NCBI RefSeq assembly: GCF_024347635.1
Contig: NZ_AP025510.1
Coordinates: 992,001 to 1,056,000 of the forward strand
From: Vibrio tasmaniensis
GTDB taxonomy: Bacteria > Pseudomonadota > Gammaproteobacteria > Enterobacterales > Vibrionaceae
Length of the DNA: 64,000 bases
Reading direction: 5' to 3'
A program made the position numbers and the translations under genes. The notes under the pieces were generated by a model that ran no database searches, was not told the origin of the DNA, and saw nothing but the letters and a program-made list of their open reading frames with translations. Below are positions 38,537 through 47,931 of the stretch, piece after piece. Within the stretch, counting starts at the first letter, position 1. The number at the start of each line of letters is the position of its first letter.

Positions 38537-38799
38537 AAGATCAAGCCTTTACCTGTGATGAATAGTTTCGCGGTAAAGATAGAAAATATGTGGTGAACTG
38601 TAAAATCGATTAGTTGTTGATTGGAAGGTTAACTCTATGAATATAAAGTATAAATGATAGTTTGTAGGTGTTTTCTTACATGAAAAAAGTCTGTTTCCTG
38701 ATAGCTTGGGTAACTTTTCTTACTCGTTGTAAGTTCTTTAGTAAGTGTAATCGAAAACTATATAATGAGCGCTCGTTGTATTGCACCAGCTATTTGCGT

Positions 38800-39483
38800 T
38801 TACACCTCTGCAGCTACAACCCGTCCACTAAAGTAATCATTAGAGACGATGTATTCCGTTGTTCTGGTCAGTTCGTCTTGAAGTTGTGCCCAGTGACATC
38901 CATTGAGTTTGCCTTCGGAGTTATGGACGGCAGGAACAACGCCGCCGACTCGAATACCAAATGGCGTCAGTTCTTTGGCCCAGCTGTGGGTAAAGCCGGT
39001 AATCATGGAGTTTGCGCTCTCTAAGCCTGACACATCATGAAAGTCATCGTGAGATATCACATTCACAATCACGCCTTCTTTGTCTTGCTCTCGTAATCTC
39101 TCAGCACTGATTTGCCCAAAAGAGAAAAGGGTCGATGCCATAGCTGACAGGCCATTGATAAAGCTACTTACAGGCTGATCGCCAATTAGACTAGGCATTG
39201 GGGAGCTTATCCAGTTATTGACCAGAACATCGGGTGTCGTGTTGAAGGTGGCTTGAATAAAATCAAATACGCTGAGAATCGCTTGGTTGTCATTCCCTGC
39301 GAGCGTGTAATGGTAAACAGAGTCGGAGAAGCGGGCGCATTGTAAATAAGTCACCTGAAGTGCTTCCGCGTCTTTATCACAAAGGATGACAGTGGCTCCA
39401 AGGTTAACAAAGTGGTTCGCAATCGTCCCTCCCAGTCGCGAGCCGGCAGATGTTACCAATATGATTGAGCTTTTTATTTCCAT
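38800..39483 (-). CDS. Degenerate short-chain dehydrogenase-like protein
   Basis: The 227-residue protein keeps the SDR length and Rossmann pattern (ILVTSAGSRLGGTIANHF), but the NNAG motif is NNWISS. The region where YxxxK should lie reads GLESANSMITG, without the catalytic tyrosine or lysine. It is probably not an oxidoreductase; it could bind a nucleotide or act as a regulatory relative. The frame is intact over its whole length, so it is not obviously a decaying pseudogene. It lies between the chemoreceptor and the sodB neighbourhood as a lone leftward gene. Confidence 0.75.
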   Translation of the reverse strand: MEIKSSIILVTSAGSRLGGTIANHFVNLGATVILCDKDAEALQVTYLQCARFSDSVYHYTLAGNDNQAILSVFDFIQATFNTTPDVLVNNWISSPMPSLIGDQPVSSFINGLSAMASTLFSFGQISAERLREQDKEGVIVNVISHDDFHDVSGLESANSMITGFTHSWAKELTPFGIRVGGVVPAVHNSEGKLNGCHWAQLQDELTRTTEYIVSNDYFSGRVVAAEV

Positions 39484-39760
39484 CCCAGTACCTAAACAAA
39501 TCGTCCGTGTCGGATAAGAATGGGTTAAATTTCATACATCGGGTGTGAATTGGCTCAAACTAAGGTGTACCCATTGATAACTTTTTATGAACTTTGTGGC
39601 ACGTCACATTTTGCAGTAACTTCAAGTGGTAATTGACATCTTCGGTTTGATGATGACCAAAGGTGATGGTTCATATTGCCGACATCAATCATTCAAAAAG
39701 CGAGATCGAACAAAGAGTAGTCGTGAATATTGAGCGAGAAAGAGGAAGGCTAGGCAGCGG

Positions 39761-40264
39761 CTATACTTGCGCCTGAATCTGATACTGACGTTGAGCTGTC
39801 GATAGCTCGTTGTAGAGCGTCGCATTTGGTAAATCAGGCAGCTGTTTATTTGCGAGTTTACGCCGGTCATGACCAGAAAGGTTTTGGTAAACCTCTTCGG
39901 GGAAGTCGGCCGTATCTTCAGGCATGAAAGCAAGTGCTTCAGGTTTCAAATAGTGGCTTAGTTTGGCGCTGGCAAGGCTAGCTTGATGAAAGTGATTCGA
40001 TTGTTTCGCTGAAATTTCATACGACGATTGATTCGAACGCAGTTGTTGCGGCTCTGCTACGCCAAATTGCTTGCGTAGGCGATCTTCAGTCGTTTCAGTG
40101 ACGTCAATCGTGTCGATGGGAGTACAATCGCGAACATCATTAGAAAACATAGATAACAGCAACGCAAAATCTGCACGGCGACCTTGCTCAACCGCTTGGC
40201 TGATCCCGATGCCGAACTTCAGTTCGTTAATGATTCCTGCTTTGTCTAAAGTATGTATTTGCAT
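39761..40264 (-). CDS. Conserved hypothetical protein next to sodB
   Basis: A 167-residue, mainly helical and polar protein without signal peptide, membrane span or cysteine-rich motif beyond one DCTP. The start MQIHTLDKAGIINELKFGIG is supported by GAGAGG 5 nt before ATG 40264; an in-frame ATG 11 codons earlier is less likely. QVEQGRR-like, Asn- and Gln-rich segments follow, with no recognised domain. It is the next leftward gene after sodB, but the sodB terminator lies between them. Confidence 0.7.
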   Translation of the reverse strand: MQIHTLDKAGIINELKFGIGISQAVEQGRRADFALLLSMFSNDVRDCTPIDTIDVTETTEDRLRKQFGVAEPQQLRSNQSSYEISAKQSNHFHQASLASAKLSHYLKPEALAFMPEDTADFPEEVYQNLSGHDRRKLANKQLPDLPNATLYNELSTAQRQYQIQAQV

Positions 40265-40441
40265 GTTGCCTCTCATTCGATACACCTTTAACGGCATGGG
40301 GTCGGCAAACTTTAGAGTTTAATTACAGGCAAATAACGAATTTATGTAGAGCGATTGATAAAGGTAAGAATAGGTTGAAAAGTAGGCTCGATCTGCTGGT
40401 TCGTTTCGCAATGTTGGCATTGATTAGAATACGACAGGTAC

Positions 40442-40470
40442 AAAAAAGCTCACGCCGAGGCATGAGCTTT
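40442..40470 (-). terminator. Terminator of sodB
   Basis: A 12-bp stem (40445-40456 with 40459-40470), followed leftward by a T-run, 42 bp past the sodB stop. Confidence 0.9.
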
Positions 40471-40511
40471 CAATAGATAACTCGCTATAAATAGCGCAGC
40501 GTAAGTAATAA

Positions 40512-41096
40512 TTACTTAGCTAGGTTCTCTTCTACGAAAGACCAGTTTACTAGGTTCCAGAATGCAGCCATGTAGTCAGGGCGAACATTGCGGAAATCGA
40601 TGTAGTAAGCGTGTTCCCATAGGTCAACAGTTAGAAGTGGAGTAACACCTTCTTCTGTTAGAGGAGTAGCAGCGTTAGAAGTGTTAACGATGTCTAGAGA
40701 ACCGTCAGCTTTCTTCACTAACCAAGTCCAAGAAGAACCGAAGTTGTTGATTGCAGAATCAGTGAATTTCGCTTTGAATTCTTCGAAAGAACCGAATGCA
40801 GCGTTGATAGCTTCTGCAACAGCGCCTGTTGGTTCGCCGCCTGCTTTAGGAGCAAGACAGTGCCAGTAGAACGTGTGGTTCCAGATTTGAGCTGCGTTAT
40901 TGAAAACACCACCAGTAGAAGTCTTAACGATCTCTTCTAGTGTTTTGCCTTCAAACTCAGTACCTGGGATAAGACCGTTTAGCTTAACAACGTAAGTGTT
41001 GTGGTGCTTACCGTGGTGGAAATCTAGCGTTTCTGCTGAGATGTGTGGTTCTAGCGCGTCTTTCGCGTAAGGAAGAGCCGGTAGTTCAAATGCCAT
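40512..41096 (-). CDS. sodB: Superoxide dismutase [Fe]
   Basis: SodB disproportionates superoxide in the cytoplasm. The 194-residue protein begins [20 protein letters not shown] and has [33 protein letters not shown] and the metal motif [13 protein letters not shown]. These are the iron-type FeSOD signatures at normal length. It diverges from grxD, an arrangement conserved in Vibrio. SodB is commonly iron-controlled in gammaproteobacteria through RyhB-type RNA. I did not identify a specific pairing site. Confidence 0.97.
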   Translation of the reverse strand: MAFELPALPYAKDALEPHISAETLDFHHGKHHNTYVVKLNGLIPGTEFEGKTLEEIVKTSTGGVFNNAAQIWNHTFYWHCLAPKAGGEPTGAVAEAINAAFGSFEEFKAKFTDSAINNFGSSWTWLVKKADGSLDIVNTSNAATPLTEEGVTPLLTVDLWEHAYYIDFRNVRPDYMAAFWNLVNWSFVEENLAK

Positions 41097-41365
41097 TGCT
41101 CAATTCTCCATTGATATGAAAGAGTTAACTCTTTCGATTGCTTCCAGTGATATTATTATTCATGGCTCGCTATATTGCCAACCACGGTCAATTTGCTGAC
41201 TTGCGATATAGTTTAGCAAGTTTTTACTTTATTAAAAGCTTAATTCATCACTTTTGTGGGAATTGTTAGCCTAACTTGTTAACCGCTTTTTTTATATGGT
41301 TTTTATTCTTTTGGTTTGGGGTAGAATAAAGGCAATGAAAGCCGTAATCCATTAACGAGGAAGCA

Positions 41366-41704
41366 ATGGAAACTATCGATAAAATCAAACAGCAAATTGA
41401 AGAAAACACTATTCTACTGTACATGAAAGGTTCTCCTAAGCTACCTAGCTGTGGTTTCTCTTCTCAAGCGTCTCAAGCGCTAATGGCATGTGGTGAGAAA
41501 TTTGCTTACGTAGATATCCTACAAAACCCTGACATCCGTGCAGAGCTTCCAGCTTACGCACAATGGCCAACGTTCCCACAACTTTGGGTTGAAGGTGAGC
41601 TAATCGGTGGTTGTGATATCATTCTTGAGATGTTCCAAAAAGGTGAGCTTCAGCCAATCGTTAAAGAAGCCGCTGCTAAAGTAGCTGGCGACGACGCTGA
41701 GTAA
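41366..41704 (+). CDS. grxD: Monothiol glutaredoxin Grx4
   Basis: A 112-residue monothiol glutaredoxin with the CGFS active site (KLPSCGFSSQAS), TFPQLWVEGELIGGCDII and a short acidic tail. GrxD carries or transfers [2Fe-2S] clusters, often with BolA-type partners. GAGGAAG precedes the ATG. It diverges from sodB, joining two iron-related functions. Confidence 0.96.
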   Translation: METIDKIKQQIEENTILLYMKGSPKLPSCGFSSQASQALMACGEKFAYVDILQNPDIRAELPAYAQWPTFPQLWVEGELIGGCDIILEMFQKGELQPIVKEAAAKVAGDDAE

Positions 41705-41736
41705 GCTTTAGGCCTTGGTGCTTAAATATTGAATGG

Positions 41737-41763
41737 AAGGGGCCTTAATTAGGCTCCTTTTTT
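41737..41763 (+). terminator. Terminator of grxD
   Basis: A 9-bp stem (41737-41745 with 41751-41759, one G-T) followed by T-run. Confidence 0.88.
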
Positions 41764-41803
41764 CGTTTGAATGGTTCAACAAAGACTCGATAAGGAATGA
41801 ACA

Positions 41804-42433
41804 ATGAACGTAAAACTTCATTATGTGCATGATCCAATGTGCAGCTGGTGTTGGGGTTACAAGCCAACGCTTGAGTTATTAAAACAACAATTGCCAGCGA
41901 GCATTGAGTTTAACTACGTAGTCGGTGGTTTGGCTCCAGATTCTGAAGAGCCGATGTCAGAAGAGATGAAAGGCAAGCTTCAAGCGATTTGGAAGCAGAT
42001 TGAAGCTAAGCTGGGTACGGAATTTAATCATGAATTTTGGACTGAATGCCAACCGGTTCGCAGTACTTACCCTGCGTGTCGTGCCGTGATCGCCGCTGGT
42101 TTTCAGGATCACTACGAAGCAATGCTTGAAGCGATCCAACACGCTTACTACCTTCGTGCGATGTTGCCTCATAGCCAAGAAACGCATTTGCAGTTAGCTC
42201 AAGAGCTAGGGATGAATGTACAACAGTTTGAAAATGACCTTTCTAGTAAACTTTTGGAAAGCGAGTTAGATGACCAGTTAGGTTTTAAAGAGGCGATGGG
42301 AGTGCATTCTTACCCAAGCTTAATGCTTGAGGTGAACGGTATCTTTAGTGAAGTTGAATTGGATTACCATTCAACGGAAGCGACGCTTAAGTCTATTCGC
42401 GAGATACTTGTGAATAACGCTCCCGCTGCGTAA
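41804..42433 (+). CDS. DsbA-family thioredoxin-fold protein
   Basis: A 209-residue DsbA-like protein with the redox motif CSWC at residues 13-16 (DPMCSWCWGYKP) and a cis-proline loop near GVHSYPSLML. There is no signal peptide, so it should be cytoplasmic, unlike classical DsbA. It resembles the predicted protein-disulphide isomerase group close to FrnE. The substrate is unknown. A weak AAGGA site precedes the ATG. Terminators on each side make it a single-gene unit. Confidence 0.88.
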   Translation: MNVKLHYVHDPMCSWCWGYKPTLELLKQQLPASIEFNYVVGGLAPDSEEPMSEEMKGKLQAIWKQIEAKLGTEFNHEFWTECQPVRSTYPACRAVIAAGFQDHYEAMLEAIQHAYYLRAMLPHSQETHLQLAQELGMNVQQFENDLSSKLLESELDDQLGFKEAMGVHSYPSLMLEVNGIFSEVELDYHSTEATLKSIREILVNNAPAA

Positions 42434-42470
42434 TTCAGTGAAAGCTGTTCATATTGGCGTAATGATTTCT

Positions 42471-42503
42471 AAGGCTTATTCGTAGGAGTAAGCCTTTTCT
42501 TTT
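42471..42503 (+). terminator. Terminator of the DsbA-family gene
   Basis: An 11-bp stem (42471-42481 with 42486-42496, one wobble) followed by TTCTTTTG. Confidence 0.82.
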
Positions 42504-42580
42504 GTTCGATGCAATGAGTTTATTGCGGTGGTCATGGGCTGAGAGTTAAAGAACAAGAGAAGAGGAAGACATTCCAGATA

Positions 42581-42607
42581 CAAAAAAGACCGCACGAGGC
42601 GGTCTTT
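42581..42607 (-). terminator. Terminator of the antiporter-family gene
   Basis: A 9-bp stem (42585-42593 with 42599-42607), followed leftward by a T-run. Confidence 0.88.
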
Positions 42608-42645
42608 GTAATAGATAGCTTAGGGCTCTTTACGACAGAATCGAA

Positions 42646-43971
42646 TTACAGAACCATAGCTGCAATCCAACCGAATACGATCAGTGGGATGTTGTAGTGT
42701 AGGAACGTCGGTACCACGGTTTCCCATACGTGCTCGTGTTGACCATCAGCATTAAGACCCGATGTTGGACCTAATGTTGAGTCAGAAGCAGGAGAGCCCG
42801 CATCACCAAGTGCTGCTGCTGTACCTACTAGCGCGATTGTTGCCATTGGCGAGAAACCAAATGCTGCCGCTAGAGGAACGTAGATAGTTGCAAGGATTGG
42901 AATCGTAGAGAACGAAGAACCAATGCCCATAGTTACCAATAGACCAACAATTAGCATAAGCAGTGCCGCTAGAGGTTTATTGTCACCGATGCTGGTTGAA
43001 AGCGCTTCAACCAGAGATTCAACGCCACCCGTTTGCTTCATTACCGCTGCAAAACCTGCCGCTGCAATCATGATGAAACCGATCATTGCCATCATGTGAA
43101 CGCCCTTAGTGAAGACATCGTGTGTCTCTTTCCAAGCGATTACACCACCGAAGGTGAATACCATGAAACCAGCCAAAGCACCGATGATCATAGAACCTGT
43201 CGATAGTTGAACCGTTAGTGCAGCAACAATACCCGCAGCAGCCACTAGGATGTGCTTCTTGTTGATCTCTTTCACTTCGGTTGAAACAACAGTATGAGAC
43301 GTTTCTTTGTATTGGCGAGGCTTACGGTAAGTAAAGAATACTGCCGTAAGAAGACCAAAGATCATGCCTGCAGCCGGTAACAACATCGCCATTGGTACTT
43401 GGCTTGCTACTACGTTTTCAAGACCGTTGTCGTGAAGGTTTTTAAGCAGGATGTTGTTTAGGAAGATGCCACCAAAACCGATAGGTAGAACCATATACGG
43501 GGTAATCAGGCCAAAAGTAAGTACACACGCAATCAGACGACGGTCTAGGTTCATTTTTGCGAATACGCCTAATAGAGGTGGGATTAAAATTGGGATGAAG
43601 GCGATATGCACAGGAATCACGTTTTGCGAAGACATGGTCACTAAGATCAAAGACGCAAGGATGCCGTATTTTAGACCATTAGATGCCGCACTGTTCTCTT
43701 TGCCGTGAATGCGCTTAATTACGCTTTGAGCAAGTAGGTCTGTGATACCAGAACGAGAGATAGCAACAGCGAATGTACCAAGCATAGCGTAGCTAAGTGC
43801 GATAGTTGCACCGCCACCTAATCCACTTTCGAAAGCCGCGACAGCATCGTTCAAGTCCATACCAGAGGCTACGCCACCGATAATTGCACTGAACGTGAGA
43901 GCCACGACAACGTTTACACGCATCAAAGCTAAAACAAGCATGATGCAAACTGAAATTACAACAGGGTTCAT
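42646..43971 (-). CDS. Na+/H+ antiporter-family transporter (YuiF-like)
   Basis: A 441-residue polytopic inner-membrane protein with about 12 spans. Segments include [44 protein letters not shown] and [19 protein letters not shown]. These fit the ion-transporter superfamily group annotated as Na+/H+ antiporter family and related to YuiF, some members of which may carry amino acids. It is 65 bp downstream of rnt on the same strand, with no clear terminator between, so co-transcription is possible. The substrate is not certain. Confidence 0.85.
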   Translation of the reverse strand: MNPVVISVCIMLVLALMRVNVVVALTFSAIIGGVASGMDLNDAVAAFESGLGGGATIALSYAMLGTFAVAISRSGITDLLAQSVIKRIHGKENSAASNGLKYGILASLILVTMSSQNVIPVHIAFIPILIPPLLGVFAKMNLDRRLIACVLTFGLITPYMVLPIGFGGIFLNNILLKNLHDNGLENVVASQVPMAMLLPAAGMIFGLLTAVFFTYRKPRQYKETSHTVVSTEVKEINKKHILVAAAGIVAALTVQLSTGSMIIGALAGFMVFTFGGVIAWKETHDVFTKGVHMMAMIGFIMIAAAGFAAVMKQTGGVESLVEALSTSIGDNKPLAALLMLIVGLLVTMGIGSSFSTIPILATIYVPLAAAFGFSPMATIALVGTAAALGDAGSPASDSTLGPTSGLNADGQHEHVWETVVPTFLHYNIPLIVFGWIAAMVL

Positions 43972-44036
43972 ATTATTCTCGGGATGTTGTGTTTTTTATG
44001 ACGGCAATACGAGTGAACGTTTACCGACTCTATTTT

Positions 44037-44681
44037 TTATTCTTCGTCAACAAGAGGCCAACCACCAAGGGCTTTCCATTTGTTTACAATGCCGCAAAAT
44101 AACTCTGTGGTTTTTTGCGTATCATACAAAGCAGAGTGTGCTTCTTTGTTGTCAAATTCCATCCCTGCAGTGCGGCAAGCTTTAGCCAAAACGGTTTGGC
44201 CGTAGGCAAGACCACTAAGAGCTGCAGTGTCAAAAGTAGCAAAAGGATGGAAAGGGACGCGTTTAAGCTTACAACGTTCACTTGCTGCATTGACGAAATT
44301 TAGATCGAACGTAGCATTGTGAGCGACCATGATTGCACGACTACAATCTGAAGCTTTTTGTTCTTTTCTCACTAGCTTGTAGATTTCTTTAAGGGCTTCT
44401 TGTTCCGACACAGCACCACGTAATGGGCTAAATGGGTCTTTAATTCCGTTAAAGTCTAATGCTGCCTGCTCTATATTTGCGCCTTCAAAAGGCTCAATGT
44501 GAAAATGAAGCGTTGATGCAGGGTGCAGATCTCCGTTCTCATCCATTCTTAGTGTAATGGCACAGATTTCTAATAATGCATCGGTTTCAGCGTTAAACCC
44601 TGCGGTTTCCACGTCGATGACCACTGGAAAATAGCCACGAAAGCGTTTTTTTAGGGTCAGAGCTTCGTTTTCTACAGTCAT
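44037..44681 (-). CDS. rnt: Ribonuclease T
   Basis: RNase T trims the 3' ends of tRNAs and other stable RNAs. The 214-residue protein has the DEDDh exonuclease motifs: [22 protein letters not shown] and [15 protein letters not shown] 44681 gives the family start ([20 protein letters not shown]). A longer frame adding 27 hydrophobic residues to 44762 was rejected because RNase T is cytoplasmic and lacks such an extension. It diverges from motY, a neighbourhood known in Vibrio. Confidence 0.96.
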   Translation of the reverse strand: MTVENEALTLKKRFRGYFPVVIDVETAGFNAETDALLEICAITLRMDENGDLHPASTLHFHIEPFEGANIEQAALDFNGIKDPFSPLRGAVSEQEALKEIYKLVRKEQKASDCSRAIMVAHNATFDLNFVNAASERCKLKRVPFHPFATFDTAALSGLAYGQTVLAKACRTAGMEFDNKEAHSALYDTQKTTELFCGIVNKWKALGGWPLVDEE

Positions 44682-44869
44682 GTTAGCCCAAATATGTGTG
44701 ATTAAGGCTGCATTATTGCAGATAATAGCGGTGATAAAAACTAGGGAAGGGCAATAAATCATAAATTAGCCGACCTATATCGGCTTGATAATTGCATATT
44801 CAAACGTGAGAGAAAAATGCGGCAATTGGCTGCATTGTTAAACGAATTGCTTAAGAGATACTCCACTTT

Positions 44870-45751
44870 ATGAAGAAACAACTCATAACAGGTTCAATGC
44901 TATTTTCGCTACTTATGTCGTCATCGGTATTGGCACAAGAAAAGCGTTACGGAGCATCTCCTCAACAGTCGACGTGGGAGATGGTGGCGAATACGCCACT
45001 TGAGTGTCGCTTGGTTCACCCAATCCCAAATTTTGGTGATGCTGAGTTCTCATCTCGTGCGAGTAAAAAGATCATTTTAGACTTTGAGCTTAAAATGCGC
45101 CGCCCAATGGGTGCGACACGCAACGTAAGCTTGATCTCTATGCCGCCAGCTTGGCGTCCGGGCGAAAGTGCTGACCGCATGACGACCATTAAATTCTTCC
45201 AACAATTTGATGGCTACGTTGGTGGTCAAACCGCTTGGGGTATTTTGAGTGAGCTCGAGAAAGGACGCTACCCGACATTCAGTTATCAAGAGTGGCAGAG
45301 CCGAGATCAGCGAATCGAAGTTGCACTATCATCGGTATTGTTCCAAGAAAAGTACAATGTGTTTAGTGACTGTATTGCTAACTTACTGCCTTACAGCTTC
45401 GAAGACATCTCTTTCACTATCTTGCACTACGACCGCAACAGCGATCAGTTGAACAAGTCGTCGCGCAAAAGGCTGAGCCAAATTGCTGACTACGTTCGCT
45501 ATAACCAAGACATCGACCTTGTGCTGGTAGCGACGTACACCGACTCTGTCGATAGCAAAGGCATTAGCCAAAATCTATCAGAAAGAAGAGCGGAATCGTT
45601 GAGAGAATACTTTAAATCTCTAGGCTTGCCAGAAGACCGCATCCAAGTTCAAGGTTATGGTAAGCGCCGTCCAATTGCTGACAACAACTCACCAATTGGT
45701 AAAGACAAAAACCGACGTGTTGTGATCTCTTTAGGTCGCACACAGGTTTAA
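44870..45751 (+). CDS. motY: Sodium-driven flagellar motor protein MotY
   Basis: MotY forms the T-ring around the Vibrio polar-flagellum rod and anchors the PomAB stators. The 293-residue protein has a signal peptide ([22 protein letters not shown]), an N-terminal T-ring-binding domain with cysteines (ECRLVHP, SDCIAN) and a C-terminal OmpA-like peptidoglycan-binding domain ([47 protein letters not shown]). Length and order match known MotY. It is monocistronic with a strong terminator. Confidence 0.96.
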   Translation: MKKQLITGSMLFSLLMSSSVLAQEKRYGASPQQSTWEMVANTPLECRLVHPIPNFGDAEFSSRASKKIILDFELKMRRPMGATRNVSLISMPPAWRPGESADRMTTIKFFQQFDGYVGGQTAWGILSELEKGRYPTFSYQEWQSRDQRIEVALSSVLFQEKYNVFSDCIANLLPYSFEDISFTILHYDRNSDQLNKSSRKRLSQIADYVRYNQDIDLVLVATYTDSVDSKGISQNLSERRAESLREYFKSLGLPEDRIQVQGYGKRRPIADNNSPIGKDKNRRVVISLGRTQV

Positions 45752-45779
45752 GCTAAACAATAGCTCGTTTTGAAATGAC

Positions 45780-45811
45780 AAAGCCCGTCTTCACTGATGA
45801 CGGGCTTTTTT
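45780..45811 (+). terminator. Terminator of motY
   Basis: A 9-bp GC-rich stem (45781-45789 with 45799-45807) followed by TTTTTT. Confidence 0.92.
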
Positions 45812-45850
45812 ATATTTGAAATTTGGTGCCGTTGTGTTTACGTAACTCGT

Positions 45851-46285
45851 TTAGTTCAAGCGGAAGCGAGCAATCATTTCACAGTTGGTCGCGGTATCGA
45901 TTTTTTCCACCATAGAGGCAATTTTAGGATTGGGGTGTCGTTTCATGAAATCGATAAGGGCTTTCTTACAGCAACCAATAGAGTCAATGAAGCTTGAACA
46001 TTGCGAATTGGGGCATTGAGGGATCAGTGTCAGTACTTTTTCTGAAGCCAATTGGAGATATTTGAGTTCATATTCAGTATCGCCGGCCCATCGCCAAAAC
46101 TGAGCGAGGTTGTGGCAAGAAATCACAGAGATAAGTAAGCGCTCGTCCGCTTGGATATCGGTACGTTCAGTAATTTTTTCGCTTAAACTCAATGCTTGCT
46201 GATAGTGAAGAATACTTTGTACAGGATCGTCGAGCTGCAATGCCGTATCGGCAAGTAACGTGTGTTTTTCCCATTCGCTAATCAT
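45851..46285 (-). CDS. Conserved hypothetical protein with Fur box (DUF2753-like)
   Basis: A 144-residue helical protein whose first half looks like a tetratricopeptide pair (ALQLDDPVQSILHYQQALSLSEKI). The second half carries several cysteines (QCPNSQCSSF, GCCKKAL, NCEMIARF). It resembles the small Vibrio family I recall as DUF2753; function unknown. A perfect Fur-core palindrome begins 37 bp above the ATG, so iron repression is likely. It is convergent with motY. Confidence 0.75.
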   Translation of the reverse strand: MISEWEKHTLLADTALQLDDPVQSILHYQQALSLSEKITERTDIQADERLLISVISCHNLAQFWRWAGDTEYELKYLQLASEKVLTLIPQCPNSQCSSFIDSIGCCKKALIDFMKRHPNPKIASMVEKIDTATNCEMIARFRLN

Positions 46286-46321
46286 TGTGTTACCTCACTA
46301 ATCAATAGGGGACTTAATTTA

Positions 46322-46340
46322 AATGATAATTATTATCATG
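46322..46340. promoter_or_regulatory. Fur box
   Basis: Core TGATAATTATTATCA at 46324-46338, identical to that at 8988-9002 and to the 7-1-7 Fur consensus. It lies just above the start of the leftward DUF2753-like gene, in promoter position. Confidence 0.87.
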
Positions 46341-46403
46341 TAAAGTTTCATCAGTGAGAATGTTGTAATAATTAGTAAAGAATATCAATTATTAATAGAG
46401 CTA

Positions 46404-46430
46404 TAAAAAAAGCGAGCTTTATGCTCGCTT
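46404..46430 (-). terminator. Terminator of gloA
   Basis: An 8-bp stem (46410-46417 with 46423-46430), followed leftward by a seven-base T-run. Confidence 0.9.
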
Positions 46431-46487
46431 ATTATGTTTATTTATACTGGGCTTTAAAGCCAGAATATTGCAGAGTCTAGCGAAGGA

Positions 46488-46904
46488 TTAACCCTCTAGA
46501 CCTGCGCTTGCTTGTTTGTTCTGAATTAGCTCAATCATGTAGCCATCAGGGTCTTTTACGAATGCGATATGAGTTGAACCGCCTTTAACAGGGCCAGCCT
46601 CACGTGTTACGTTACCGCCTGCCGCTTTAATTGCATCACACGTTGTGTAGATATCATCAACACCGATAGCAACGTGACCAAAAGCTGAGCCAAGGTCATA
46701 TTCAGTCGTACCCCAGTTGTAAGTCAGCTCAATCACAGCGCCTTGAGATTCGTCACCAAAGCCAACGAAAGCCAGCGTGTATTCGTACTCTTTGTTTTCG
46801 TTTTTACGCAATAGCTGCATGCCCATTACGTTTGTGTAGAATTCGATAGACTTATCTAGATCACCAACGCGTAGCATGGTGTGTAAAATACGGCCGTTTG
46901 ACAT
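46488..46904 (-). CDS. gloA: Lactoylglutathione lyase (glyoxalase I)
   Basis: GloA converts the methylglyoxal-glutathione adduct to S-lactoylglutathione. The 138-residue protein begins [29 protein letters not shown] and has the metal ligands in [26 protein letters not shown] and GYMIELIQ. This matches the nickel-type bacterial enzyme. Its upstream region holds an array of 8-bp repeats between 77 and 212 bp before the ATG, an unusual setting that might affect its promoter. Confidence 0.96.
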   Translation of the reverse strand: MSNGRILHTMLRVGDLDKSIEFYTNVMGMQLLRKNENKEYEYTLAFVGFGDESQGAVIELTYNWGTTEYDLGSAFGHVAIGVDDIYTTCDAIKAAGGNVTREAGPVKGGSTHIAFVKDPDGYMIELIQNKQASAGLEG

Positions 46905-46955
46905 GATTTGCTCCTAGCTTTAATTATGTATACGTTTTTTTGTAATTCTGTTTTA

Positions 46956-46976
46956 TGCCGCTAGAAAAATGCGGCA
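46956..46976. other. Short hairpin between gloA and the repeat array
   Basis: TGCCGC pairs with GCGGCA across a 9-nt loop. No T-run follows in either direction, so it is not a typical terminator. Confidence 0.4.
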
Positions 46977-46980
46977 CTGT

Positions 46981-47116
46981 TTAGCTTCTTAGCTTCTTAG
47001 CTTCTTAGCTTCTTAGCTTCTTAGCTTCTTAGCTTCTTAGCTTCTTAGCTTCTTAGCTTCTTAGCTTCTTAGCTTCTTAGCTTCTTAGCTTCTTAGCTTC
47101 TTAGCTTTTTAGCTTT
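46981..47116. repeat. 8-bp tandem repeat array TTAGCTTC
   Basis: Fifteen perfect head-to-tail copies of TTAGCTTC (46981-47100) followed by two TTAGCTTT variants (to 47116). All frames on both strands meet a stop within 24 bp, so it is not coding. It lies past the nth stop and upstream of gloA. Confidence 0.97.
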
Positions 47117-47135
47117 TCGCTAACAGCTTATAAGC

Positions 47136-47771
47136 TTAGACGTCTGTTTTTTCCTTGAACTCACACAGGTCTTCAATGATACAGCTGCCACAGCGTGGTT
47201 TACGCGCAACGCAGGTGTAACGTCCATGAAGAATGAGCCAATGGTGGACATCCAGTTTGAATTCTTTTGGGATAACTTTAAGTAGTTTTGCTTCGACATC
47301 GTCGACGGTTTTACCCATCGCTAGCTTAGTGCGGTTTGATACACGATAGATGTGAGTATCAACGGCAATGGTTGGCCAACCGAATGCGGTATTTAACACT
47401 ACGTTTGCTGTTTTACGACCGACACCTGGAAGGGCTTCTAATGCAGCGCGATCTTCCGGTACTTCACCATTATGTAGGTCAAGCAGCATACGACACGTTT
47501 TGATGGTGTTTTCTGCTTTCGAATTAAATAGGCCGATGGTCTTGATGTACTCTTTTAAACCATCAACACCTAGGTCGAAAATCGCCTGTGGAGTATTAGC
47601 CACAGGATAAAGCTTATCCGTCGCTTTGTTCACGCTGACATCGGTTGCTTGTGCAGATAATAGCACAGCGATCAGCAACTCGAACGGGCTGTTCCAGTTA
47701 AGCTCAGTCTCTGGCTTTGGATTGTTTTCTCTTAAACGCTCAAGTATTTCTACTCGTTTTACATTGTTCAT
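47136..47771 (-). CDS. nth: Endonuclease III
   Basis: Nth is a base-excision glycosylase/AP lyase for oxidised pyrimidines. The 211-residue protein has the helix-hairpin-helix LEALPGVGRKTANVVLNTAFG with the catalytic lysine, VDTHIYRVSNR with the catalytic aspartate, and the C-terminal 4Fe-4S set CVARKPRCGSCIIEDLC. It lies 160 bp after rsxE on the same strand, matching the widely conserved rsx-nth order. Confidence 0.97.
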   Translation of the reverse strand: MNNVKRVEILERLRENNPKPETELNWNSPFELLIAVLLSAQATDVSVNKATDKLYPVANTPQAIFDLGVDGLKEYIKTIGLFNSKAENTIKTCRMLLDLHNGEVPEDRAALEALPGVGRKTANVVLNTAFGWPTIAVDTHIYRVSNRTKLAMGKTVDDVEAKLLKVIPKEFKLDVHHWLILHGRYTCVARKPRCGSCIIEDLCEFKEKTDV

Positions 47772-47931
47772 AGCGACATTACTTTCAAATAGTTAGGGCA
47801 TGAAGCTTGGATTGCTTCTGCTTTATCATCGGTTACGCGCTCTTATGAGCGTCATTATTATGTGTATTTGGTCAATCTATTTACCTACTGAGCGGTTGAG
47901 CTACTCAGCAGGGTTGGGCAACTGTAACTGA

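Noticed and set aside
38668..39024. 118-codon plus-strand frame opposite the degenerate SDR
   Set aside because: No ribosome site or family likeness. It overlaps an intact leftward gene in antisense.
44682..44762. Longer rnt start with a hydrophobic N-terminus
   Set aside because: RNase T is cytoplasmic and family members begin near MTVENEALT; the extension covers the promoter shared with motY.
46981..47116. CRISPR array
   Set aside because: Units are 8 bp and contiguous with no spacers, and no cas genes are nearby. It is a simple tandem repeat.
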